Origin: Cohaesibacter celericrescens
Lineage (GTDB): Bacteria; Pseudomonadota; Alphaproteobacteria; Rhizobiales; Cohaesibacteraceae
Direction: 5' to 3'
DNA length: 64,000 nt
Assembly: GCF_002866925.1 (NCBI RefSeq)
Contig: NZ_PKUQ01000022.1
Coordinates: 290,402-354,401, forward strand
Shown here: piece after piece, positions 45,052 to 52,709 of the stretch
Position numbering within the stretch: the first letter of the stretch is position 1
Layout of the letters: every line of letters starts with the position of its first letter
Made by a program: the position numbers and the translations under genes
The notes under the pieces: model-generated
Told to the model about the DNA's origin: nothing
Databases searched by the model: none
What the model saw: the letters and a program-made list of their open reading frames with translations, nothing else

Positions 45052-45256
45052 AAGGCAACCAATAGCGCGCGCCAGAGACAAGATCGCCTCCCTCCGCGCC
45101 AAGCAACTTGCCTGGTCTGGTTGCCTTTGATCATAGACACCTATGCAAGTGATCAAAGACAACCAACTCCATCACCACCGATGTGGTGGTTAGGCGGCCC
45201 AGGGCCTTTGGCCCCTAGCCTTTCGTCCTCCCGCACTAGCCCAAAGGCTAGCAACA
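45052..45256 (-). ncRNA. Putative structured leader RNA (possible switch) of the LuxR-type gene
   Basis: Five stems occur in 200 bases. A: CTAGCCTTT/AAAGGCTAG, 45215-45251, competing with CTAGCC-N4-GGCTAG at 45236-45251. B: GGGCC-N3-GGCCC, 45202-45214. C: CACCAC-N4-GTGGTG, 45173-45188. D: a 16-bp stem, 45118-45165. E: CCAGGC-N5-GCTTGG, 45099-45115. The 3' arm of D, AAGGCAACCA, can instead pair perfectly with TGGTTGCCTT at 45052-45061, which is exclusive with D. The only imperfect pairs in D and E are G-U on the minus strand but A-C on the plus strand, so the RNA is read from the minus strand. No known riboswitch class was recognised. Confidence 0.5.
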
Positions 45257-45262
45257 GAATTG

Positions 45263-45291
45263 ATAAAATGACAACCACACAAGATTGTCAA
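45263..45291 (-). promoter_or_regulatory. Sigma-70-type promoter for the LuxR-type gene leader
   Basis: On the minus strand a perfect TTGACA -35 (45286-45291) is followed after 17 bp by TTTTAT (45263-45268, four of six). Transcription would begin near 45256, giving a leader of about 290 nt before the LuxR-type gene. Confidence 0.6.
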
Positions 45292-45317
45292 TGAACAGCT
45301 TGATTTAATTGAGTAAA

Positions 45318-45369
45318 TTTGCGAATATTTTTGCAAACATTTTTTTGCAAATTGCAAATCTTGCAAATA
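45318..45369. promoter_or_regulatory. Cluster of TTTGCAAA-type sites before the ScfR-family gene
   Basis: Five TTGC/GCAA units occur in about 50 bp (at about 45319, 45331, 45346, 45352 and 45361), most as TTGCAAA. The RamB/ScfR family is known to bind TTTGCAAA-like sequences, so this is a probable autoregulatory site directly at the gene's own start. Confidence 0.72.
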
Positions 45370-45382
45370 TATGGAGACAGCT

Positions 45383-46825
45383 ATGGCAGAGAAGTTATTT
45401 GTTGGTCCCAAGGTGCGCACGCTTCGTGAAAGCCATGGCTTGACGCAATCCAGTTTTTCAGATCGCCTAGGAATTTCAACATCTTATCTGAATCAAATTG
45501 AAAACAACCAACGCCCGCTCACCGCACCGGTGCTGCTTGCTCTTAGCCATCACTTCAATCTTTCGCTCACCGATCTGGCAACCGCAGACACCAATCGTGT
45601 TCTTGCCGACCTAAAAGAAGCTCTCGCCGACCCTCTCTTTCGAGACACCAATCCCGGGCTGCAAGAACTCAAAATGGCCGCATCCAATTCACCTTGGCTC
45701 ACACAAGCTTTCCTGACGCTGCATCAGGCTCATCGGCGCGCCAATGAAAGACTGATGGTTTTGGACGACGCATTGACCACACAAAGCACGGAGGGCGTAG
45801 AGCGCTCTACCCTACCTTATGAGGAAGTGCGCGACTATTTTCATTATCACGACAATTATATTGATGAGCTAGACCAAGCTGCGGAAGATCTGGCTCGGCG
45901 CCATGCCATGATGGAGGGCAACCGCCTCAGCCAGTTTCAGGACTATCTTGAACAAAGACACAATGTGAGGGTTCGCTATACCGAAAATCCCGCCAACGAT
46001 CAGACAATGCGCCATTTCGATCAGGAAAGCCGCGTGCTGAGCCTGAATAGCGCGCAGGACGCTGCCTCACTCAGTTTTCTACTGGCTCACCAAATTGCCA
46101 TTATGGACTATAAAGATCTGATTGATGCACGCGTAGCAAAGGCTGGCTTTCGCTCAGAAGCAGCAGAAGCGATTGGCCGCATCGGGCTTGCCAATTATTT
46201 TGCAGGCGCTTTGTGTCTACCATATCAAAGGTTTCTGGAGTTTGCCCGAGAAACACGGCACGACATCGAAAGGATACGTCATCATTTTGGCGCCTCTCCC
46301 CAGCAAGTCGCCCATAGACTTTCCAGTATGCAGCGCCCCGGTGCGAGGGGCGTTCCATTCTATTTTTTACGGGTGGACAAAGCAGGGAATGTTACCAAAA
46401 GACACTCGGCGACCCGCTTTCAATTTGCCCGCTTTGGAGGAGCTTGCCCGCTCTGGAACGTCCACGAAGCCTTTGAAGAGCCCGGCCGGTTTTTGGTCCA
46501 GATTGCTGAAATGCCAGACGGGCTTAGATATCTGTGTATTGCAACGAGCGTAACAAAGCTTGGCTCTGGCTACCATGCTCCGGTACGCCGCTATGCCATT
46601 GGATTGGGATGCGAGATATCTTATGCTGATGAAATTGTTTACTCTGACGGGCTAAACCTGAAAAGCAGTGCGGGCGTGGTTGAAATCGGAGTCTCTTGTC
46701 GCATTTGTGAACGTCGCAATTGCCACCAAAGAGCCGTCCCTCCTGTCGACCGCAAACTGATTGTAGACCCCGACCGTCGCCAGTTTGTACCCTTTGAACT
46801 GGCCAACACAGGAAGGGAAAAGTGA
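45383..46825 (+). CDS. ScfR/RamB-family transcriptional regulator (XRE + IrrE-like + Zn-type C-terminus)
   Basis: 480 aa from the ATG at 45383, with GGAG six nt upstream; the ATG 12 bp earlier has no site. The HTH (about 8-63) reads KVRTLRESHGLTQSSFSDRLGISTSYLNQIENNQRPL in part. The middle is an ImmA/IrrE-like domain with a degenerate metal motif (LLAHQIAIMD in place of HExxH). The C-terminal region has CRICERRNCHQRAVPP, the cysteine signature of short-chain fatty acyl regulators such as RamB, which control acetate, propionate or glyoxylate genes through acyl-CoA signals. Target genes are not adjacent, but a copy of its putative site lies before pepN. Confidence 0.9.
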   Translation: MAEKLFVGPKVRTLRESHGLTQSSFSDRLGISTSYLNQIENNQRPLTAPVLLALSHHFNLSLTDLATADTNRVLADLKEALADPLFRDTNPGLQELKMAASNSPWLTQAFLTLHQAHRRANERLMVLDDALTTQSTEGVERSTLPYEEVRDYFHYHDNYIDELDQAAEDLARRHAMMEGNRLSQFQDYLEQRHNVRVRYTENPANDQTMRHFDQESRVLSLNSAQDAASLSFLLAHQIAIMDYKDLIDARVAKAGFRSEAAEAIGRIGLANYFAGALCLPYQRFLEFARETRHDIERIRHHFGASPQQVAHRLSSMQRPGARGVPFYFLRVDKAGNVTKRHSATRFQFARFGGACPLWNVHEAFEEPGRFLVQIAEMPDGLRYLCIATSVTKLGSGYHAPVRRYAIGLGCEISYADEIVYSDGLNLKSSAGVVEIGVSCRICERRNCHQRAVPPVDRKLIVDPDRRQFVPFELANTGREK

Positions 46826-47139
46826 GTCCGTGGAGTCGGTTGGCTTTGCGCGTTAACAATATGATTCATCTGCTTCATGCATTGATTTAAGTAGAAACAC
46901 GCAAGACTTATGGCGAATATGCATAGCTGCTATCCACTCATAGCAATTCACAACATAGTTGTGAATTTTGCAAACATCGCCCGTTAAGTAATGTCGCCGC
47001 AGCACTCAACGACCATTCAAAATTTCCACCTGTTTACAGGCAACTGCACCATCTATCTAACTTGCCCTCACCACCCTGTCCCAGATAGTCTCGATTTCAG
47101 GTGCACGTCCTCTATCCCCAAATATAAGAAGAAGCTCTC
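46826..47139. other. 314-bp region between ScfR-type gene and pepN
   Basis: No gene or terminator is seen. It holds a perfect inverted repeat (46945-46967) and, touching it, TTTTGCAAACAT at 46966-46977, a 12-mer that also occurs at 45329-45340 in the ScfR-type promoter. Confidence 0.65.
46945..46977. promoter_or_regulatory. Palindrome and TTTGCAAA-type site upstream of pepN
   Basis: AATTCACAAC and GTTGTGAATT are perfect 10-bp arms around ATA. The right arm runs into TTTTGCAAACAT. It has no U-run and low GC, so it is a protein-binding site rather than a terminator. It lies about 165 bp before pepN. Confidence 0.6.
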
Positions 47140-49830
47140 ATGCCACAAGACCATAGCGTCGTTAGACTGGAAGACTACCAACCCACTCCTTATCAGATTG
47201 ATCGTGTCTCGATGGCCTTTCGCCTTGACCCGATGCAAACCGAAATCACAACGACGTTGAGGATGGCGCCGCGACAGGGCTCAAACAACTCTCAAGCGTT
47301 GAAGCTACAGGGAGACGAGATCAATCTGATTGGTGCACGCCTCAATGGCTCGGCTTTAGACGCCAGTCACTATGAAGCCACTCCAGACTCGTTCGTGCTA
47401 CATAAACCACCCCAAGAGACATTCATTCTGGAATTTGTGACCAGAGTAGCCCCTGACAACAACACCCAACTCATGGGACTTTACCGCTCAAGCGGCACCT
47501 ATTGCACGCAGTGCGAGGCCGAAGGCTTCCGCCGCATCACATATTTCTATGATCGTCCAGATGTACTAAGCGTTTATGAGGTGCGGATTGAAGCGCCCAA
47601 AGATGTGCCGTATTTGCTTGCCAATGGCAATCTGATCGACTCAGGCGACATGGATACGCCGGAAGGGTTCGATACTGCACAAGCATGGCATTATGCGGTG
47701 TGGCAAGACCCCTTCCCCAAACCATCTTATTTGTTTGCTATGGTTGCAGGAGATTTGGCGCGCGTTGAAGATCACTTCATTACCCGTTCGGGACGCAATG
47801 TTGCGCTGCATATCTATGTGGAGCATGGCAAAGAAGATCGGGTCGCCTATGCAATGGACTCGCTAAAGCGATCCATGAAGTGGGATGAAGATGTCTTTGA
47901 TCGGGAATATGACCTTGATATTTTCATGATCCTGGCTGTGTCCGATTTCAATATGGGTGCAATGGAGAACAAAGGCCTCAATATATTCAACGACAAGTAT
48001 GTTTTGGCCAAACCAGACACGGCGACGGATACCGACTATGCATTGATTGAGGCCGTGATTGCCCACGAATATTTCCATAACTGGACCGGCAACCGGATCA
48101 CCTGCCGTGATTGGTTCCAACTATGCCTGAAAGAAGGTCTTACGGTCTTTCGCGACCAAGAATTCTCATCCGACATGCGCTCGCGCCCTGTCAAACGCAT
48201 CTCAGATGTGCGCCAACTTCGTGCACGACAGTTCCCCGAAGACAGTGGCCCCCTTGCTCACCCTGTGCGACCAGAAGCCTATTCAGAAATCAACAATTTC
48301 TATACAGCAACTGTCTATGAGAAAGGCGCCGAGCTTTGCCGGATGCTGAAAACACTCATCGGGGATGATGGCTTCAAAGACGGCCTCGACTTGTATTTCA
48401 AGCGATTTGATGGGCAGGCCGTCACAATCGAGGATTTCCTTGCTTCCTTTGAAGAGGCGTGCTCCGTCAATCTGACACAATTCTCTCAATGGTATCGACA
48501 AGCCGGTACACCAAACTTGGTGGCTACCTATACGTATGACGCTGCACGTGGCCAGATGAGCCTAACCATTGAGCAATCATGTCCTCCCACACCAGGACAG
48601 CCCACTAAGAAGCTGATGCAAATCCCGGTCCGGTTTGGGTTGGTTGCCCGCGATGGAAGCTCAGCCACGTTCAGCGGCATTCGCGATGCAAAATCGGGTG
48701 GTCTGATCGGGGGATCTGATTGTACGTTGCTGACCCTCACAAACAGAGAGCACACATATATATTCGAGGGCGTCTCGACAGATGCCCTGCCATCGCTCGC
48801 ACGCGGGTTTTCTGCTCCGATTCATTTGCGCACCAATTTGACCCTAGAAGACCAATTGATCCTCGTGCTGCATGATACAGATCCCTTCAACCGATGGGAG
48901 GCCACCCAATTTGTGTTGATGGATCACTTGATCCGGCAGACAAGGGCCAATCGGTCATCCTCCATAGCAGTTGACCAACCAGTCAATGCCGCGCTCATAG
49001 AGGCCCTAAAAACCTGTTTGCTGGATGACAGCTTGGAGCATGCTTTCCGCGCTCAGTTGCTGCAGGTTCCCAGTGAAGCCGACATTGCTCGCGAAATTGG
49101 AAAAAATGTTAATCCCGACGCCATTCACGCCGCCCGTGAAAGTCTACGTCAAGAGCTCGCAAAAGCGCTCGGCACGACGCTGGTAGAACTTTACCAGAGC
49201 TTGCAGGATGGTGGCGCATTTCAGCCTGACTCTGCATCTGCAGGGCGTCGTGCACTGCGCAACGGATTGTTGGATCTTATCCTTGCCGCAGGAGAAGGCA
49301 CAGCAAAAGGCATAGCCACTGCACATTACAATGAGGCTAGCAATATGACGGACCGGTTTGCGGCACTCGCGGCCATGACGTTAAACCGCTCCACCGCTGC
49401 GGATGCTTTGTTGACCGACTTTCATGATCGCTACGCAGATGATGCACTCGTCATTGATAAATGGCTGTCTTTGCAAGCTTCCAGCCCACAAGAGGGCACC
49501 ATCGGTAAAGTCAAAACCCTAATGGACCATCCATCCTTTTCAATGTCTAACCCAAACCGGGTCCGCGCCTTGATTGGTGCTTTTGCTATGAACAACCCAA
49601 TCCAGTTTAACCGAAAAGATGGCGAAGGTTTCAAATTGGTTGCCGACATTATCCTCACGCTTGATCGTTCTAATCCGCAAACGGCAGCTCGCCTTGCCAA
49701 TAATTTTCGCTCCTGGAAGGTTCTGGAAGCATCAAGGCAAACCAGCGCCGAAAGAGAATTGCGGAGAATCGCAAATACTGAAGTTCTTTCAAAAGATGTG
49801 GCAGATATCGTCAATCGCTGCTTGCAATGA
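47140..49830 (+). CDS. pepN: PepN, aminopeptidase N (M1 family)
   Basis: 896 aa zinc aminopeptidase, cytoplasmic, that removes N-terminal residues from peptides. The substrate motif GAMEN is at residues 273-277, the zinc motif HEYFH at 309-313 within IAHEYFHNWTGNR, and the third ligand E332 in LKEGLTVFRD. The C-terminal half is the helical DUF3458-type region of the proteobacterial PepN subgroup. The ribosome site is weak (AAGAAG). It lies upstream of the PleC-like kinase gene on the same strand, with a CGGGAGTG/CACTCCCG hairpin (49864-49888) between. Confidence 0.95.
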   Translation: MPQDHSVVRLEDYQPTPYQIDRVSMAFRLDPMQTEITTTLRMAPRQGSNNSQALKLQGDEINLIGARLNGSALDASHYEATPDSFVLHKPPQETFILEFVTRVAPDNNTQLMGLYRSSGTYCTQCEAEGFRRITYFYDRPDVLSVYEVRIEAPKDVPYLLANGNLIDSGDMDTPEGFDTAQAWHYAVWQDPFPKPSYLFAMVAGDLARVEDHFITRSGRNVALHIYVEHGKEDRVAYAMDSLKRSMKWDEDVFDREYDLDIFMILAVSDFNMGAMENKGLNIFNDKYVLAKPDTATDTDYALIEAVIAHEYFHNWTGNRITCRDWFQLCLKEGLTVFRDQEFSSDMRSRPVKRISDVRQLRARQFPEDSGPLAHPVRPEAYSEINNFYTATVYEKGAELCRMLKTLIGDDGFKDGLDLYFKRFDGQAVTIEDFLASFEEACSVNLTQFSQWYRQAGTPNLVATYTYDAARGQMSLTIEQSCPPTPGQPTKKLMQIPVRFGLVARDGSSATFSGIRDAKSGGLIGGSDCTLLTLTNREHTYIFEGVSTDALPSLARGFSAPIHLRTNLTLEDQLILVLHDTDPFNRWEATQFVLMDHLIRQTRANRSSSIAVDQPVNAALIEALKTCLLDDSLEHAFRAQLLQVPSEADIAREIGKNVNPDAIHAARESLRQELAKALGTTLVELYQSLQDGGAFQPDSASAGRRALRNGLLDLILAAGEGTAKGIATAHYNEASNMTDRFAALAAMTLNRSTAADALLTDFHDRYADDALVIDKWLSLQASSPQEGTIGKVKTLMDHPSFSMSNPNRVRALIGAFAMNNPIQFNRKDGEGFKLVADIILTLDRSNPQTAARLANNFRSWKVLEASRQTSAERELRRIANTEVLSKDVADIVNRCLQ

Positions 49831-49863
49831 GTAAAAGTGGCTGAGTCTTTAACAGAATCAAAC

Positions 49864-49888
49864 CGGGAGTGACGACAAAACACTCCCG
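49864..49888 (+). other. Hairpin after pepN
   Basis: CGGGAGTG and CACTCCCG form a perfect eight-bp stem around a nine-nt loop, 34 bp past the pepN stop, directly followed by the CtrA-type box. There is no U-run, so termination is uncertain. Confidence 0.5.
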
Positions 49889-49904
49889 TTAACCTTCTGT
49901 TAAC
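49889..49904. promoter_or_regulatory. CtrA-type box upstream of PleC-like kinase gene
   Basis: TTAACCTTCTGTTAAC matches the CtrA consensus TTAA-N7-TTAAC exactly. It lies 115 bp before the start of the PleC-like gene. CtrA control of polarity and cell-cycle kinases is established in alphaproteobacteria; binding here is inferred. Confidence 0.75.
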
Positions 49905-50019
49905 CAAAAAAATCTCTTCGGACTCTAGACAAACCCCTCCTGGTCGATTCAAATACAGAATATATCGGAGATGCGGCACACCTCCGACAATCGAACAACA
50001 CCGACCTAGGAGGAAGGGT

Positions 50020-52557
50020 ATGACGCAGGCTGATATTGCCAGCGCACCCAAAGCGGTACGATTCCGTTTTTTTGGCGACAGAATGGAGAATGGCGCGAGT
50101 ACCGTTACAGGACCGGCACGCCTTCTTGCTGACCCCTCCTATATATCGCAGATCCGTCAGGAACCCTGGCTGAGACGCATTATTCCGGTGGTTATTCTGT
50201 CTTTCATTGCCTTGGTTGGCATTTGGCGCGCATCAGATTTGATGCAGCAACGCGAAGCCATAGACCAAAATGCTCGTAAAGAGATCCGGCTTTTGGCAAC
50301 TCTGGTCACCGCCCATGTAGGAAATGAGTTCGAAGCATTCATCCGGCGGACGGAACTGGCCCAGCAGCAGAGTAGCAACCGCATAACAACAGGCAAACCA
50401 GCCAAAGCACTGTTGCCCGAGGGTTCCAGAACCAATCAGAAAAGCAGCACAAAAACCGACACCTATGTTGGCACCGATGGGCGCGCGACGACCTCGCTTA
50501 ACACCCCCAGCAGGGCCACTTTTCAAGAATGGCTATTCGCTTCCCTACCCGATGTAGATCTTGCTGATAATTATCAGATATATTTGACAGATGGCACGGG
50601 TGTGATCGTCGCTTCTATTCCACGCGGCGCTCAGAATATGAGAAAAACACTGATTGATCTTTTGGGAAGAGCGCAGGCCTTGTCGACATTTGGAGCCAGC
50701 GCTGGGGTTCTTGACATAACCTTAAATGACGAAACCGCAGCATTTGCCGCCGTGCATCATTTGGGAGGGGGGCGTGGGTCCGTCACAATACTCCGCGGTA
50801 CAGACAAAATGTTCTCGGCATGGCGTGGCGACGTCGCACGCAATGTGATTGTGTTCGCGCTCATGAGCGGCATCATTCTTTTGATTGTCTATGCTTTCTT
50901 TTCTCAAGGCGCCCGGGCGCGGGAAGCCGATAATATCTATATCGCAACCATTCAACGCATGGACGCATCCCTCAAACGGTCCAGATCAGGTCTATGGGAT
51001 TGGGATTTGGAGCGCGGGCACATCTATTGGTCACGATCGATGTATGAACTTTTGGGAATGGAACCGAGAGATCAATTGATGGGATTTGCAACCATCAATG
51101 AACGCATGCATCCGGAAGACGGTAATCTGCATCAACATGTTGAAGAATTGTTATCGTCTGATGCCCGCATGATGGATCGTCAATTCCGCATCCGACATGA
51201 AGACGGACATTGGGTTTGTTTTCAAATCAGGGCCGAGCTAACCAAAACGCCAAACAATCGCCTTCACCTTATGGGTGTTGCGATAGACGTTACGGAACAA
51301 ATCGCCATTGAAGAAAAAAACATGCTTGCGGATCTACGCCTTCGCGATGCGGTTGATACAATCTCCGAGGCATTTGTTTTATGGGATAATGAAAGCAAAC
51401 TTGTATTGTGCAATCGCCCTTATCGCGAACTGCACAATCTATCCGATGACGAAAATCTTGTGGGCTTGAGCTATAACGAAGTTATGGATCGGGGACAGCC
51501 ACATGTTGTCGCCTTGGAAGACAACAAAGACATAGAGACAAGCGATGTTTTGTTTGATCGCATTAATCTGACGCCTCTTGAAGCCCGCGCTTACAAAGTG
51601 CAATTGGCCGATGGACGATGGCTGCAAATCAGTGAGCGGCGAACACGGGATGGTGGTTTTGTATCAGTCGGAACAGACATCACAAACCTGAAACTGCAAG
51701 AGAACAACCTCCTCGACAGCGAACAACAGTTGATTGCGACTGTCTCAGATTTGCGCAAGTCACGACAAACTCTTGAGTTGCAGGCCCAACAGCTGGTTGT
51801 GCTCACAGAGCAATATGCCAAAGAAAAAGACAATGCCGAGGTAGCCAATCGTGTGAAATCGCAGTTCCTTGCAAATATTTCCCACGAATTGCGCACCCCG
51901 CTGAATGCCATTATCGGCTTTTCCGAAGTCATGAAACAAGAAATCTTTGGCGAGCATAAAACCACTAAATATCGTGATTATTCTGCTGACATCCATAGTA
52001 GCGGTTCTTATTTGCTAAAGCTGATCGACGATATTTTGAATATGTCACGTCTTGAAGATGGGGAAGTTGATCTCAATTCAGAAACTCTGGACATGGTGAA
52101 ATTGGTCCGCAAGATCAATGAAACAGGCATCACCGATCAAGCTGAAGAGCGAGATATCACCATCAACAATGAAATGCCAGACTCTCTTGAGATCTTTGCT
52201 GATCCGCATTTCATGGAACAAGTTGTCATCAATTTGTTGGAAAATGCTGTAAAATTCACGCCAGAAGGTGGGGAAATTTCGTTATCAGGCAGTCAGCAGG
52301 ACGGGTTCTCAACTTTGACCATTGCAGATACCGGCGTTGGCATTCCACAAGATGCCATTGACCGTCTTGGGCATCCATTTGAGCAAGTCCAGAACCAATT
52401 TACCAAAACCCATCAGGGTTCGGGACTGGGACTTTCAATCGCGCGGACCATCGTATGCTTATCCGGTGGGACGATGAAAATACGCTCGCGTATTGGTCAA
52501 GGTACAAGAGTTACCATCCGGCTGCCCAGACGATCAAATGATATGCTATCATCATAA
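50020..52557 (+). CDS. PAS-domain sensor histidine kinase, PleC/PdhS-like
   Basis: 845 aa inner-membrane kinase. TM1 is at about 53-70 and TM2 at about 273-295, enclosing a periplasmic domain of about 200 residues. Two PAS domains follow (about 315-430 with SGLWDWDLERGHIYWSRSMY, and about 440-560 with FVLWDNESKLVLCNRPYREL), then a coiled coil, H622 in FLANISHELRTPLNAIIGFSE, and the ATPase domain (NLLENAVKFTPEGG, ADTGVGIP, GSGLGLSIA). The H box and EIFG sequence match the PleC/DivJ group that acts on DivK. Position between pepN and glnE agrees with the rhizobial pleC locus as I remember it. AGGAGG precedes the ATG and a CtrA-type box lies upstream. Confidence 0.85.
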   Translation: MTQADIASAPKAVRFRFFGDRMENGASTVTGPARLLADPSYISQIRQEPWLRRIIPVVILSFIALVGIWRASDLMQQREAIDQNARKEIRLLATLVTAHVGNEFEAFIRRTELAQQQSSNRITTGKPAKALLPEGSRTNQKSSTKTDTYVGTDGRATTSLNTPSRATFQEWLFASLPDVDLADNYQIYLTDGTGVIVASIPRGAQNMRKTLIDLLGRAQALSTFGASAGVLDITLNDETAAFAAVHHLGGGRGSVTILRGTDKMFSAWRGDVARNVIVFALMSGIILLIVYAFFSQGARAREADNIYIATIQRMDASLKRSRSGLWDWDLERGHIYWSRSMYELLGMEPRDQLMGFATINERMHPEDGNLHQHVEELLSSDARMMDRQFRIRHEDGHWVCFQIRAELTKTPNNRLHLMGVAIDVTEQIAIEEKNMLADLRLRDAVDTISEAFVLWDNESKLVLCNRPYRELHNLSDDENLVGLSYNEVMDRGQPHVVALEDNKDIETSDVLFDRINLTPLEARAYKVQLADGRWLQISERRTRDGGFVSVGTDITNLKLQENNLLDSEQQLIATVSDLRKSRQTLELQAQQLVVLTEQYAKEKDNAEVANRVKSQFLANISHELRTPLNAIIGFSEVMKQEIFGEHKTTKYRDYSADIHSSGSYLLKLIDDILNMSRLEDGEVDLNSETLDMVKLVRKINETGITDQAEERDITINNEMPDSLEIFADPHFMEQVVINLLENAVKFTPEGGEISLSGSQQDGFSTLTIADTGVGIPQDAIDRLGHPFEQVQNQFTKTHQGSGLGLSIARTIVCLSGGTMKIRSRIGQGTRVTIRLPRRSNDMLSS

Positions 52558-52617
52558 TAAAGCCTGAAACCTAGAAATCGTGAGCCACTTATGGCCTTAG
52601 CCCAAAGAGCCAATTAA

Positions 52618-52649
52618 GCGTCTTGCACACAATAAGTTTGTTAAGACGC
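52618..52649 (+). terminator. Possible terminator after PleC-like gene
   Basis: GCGTCTT and AAGACGC pair around an 18-nt loop, followed by CAATTTCTTTGCTTTT. Weak stem, so uncertain. Confidence 0.4.
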
Positions 52650-52709
52650 TCAATTTCTTTGCTTTTCAAAGACCATGTCAGAAGAGCCCCCCATTTAGTG
52701 AAATCTGAG

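Noticed and set aside
45180-45196. GTTAGGC after a hairpin, resembling an integron attC core site
   Set aside because: No matching inverse core at the right distance, no integrase and no cassette-like genes; the surrounding stems fit a leader RNA better.
44983-45294. 103-residue plus-strand frame across the structured region
   Set aside because: Composition is driven by GC-rich stems, there is no ribosome site, and wobble pairs point to a minus-strand RNA.
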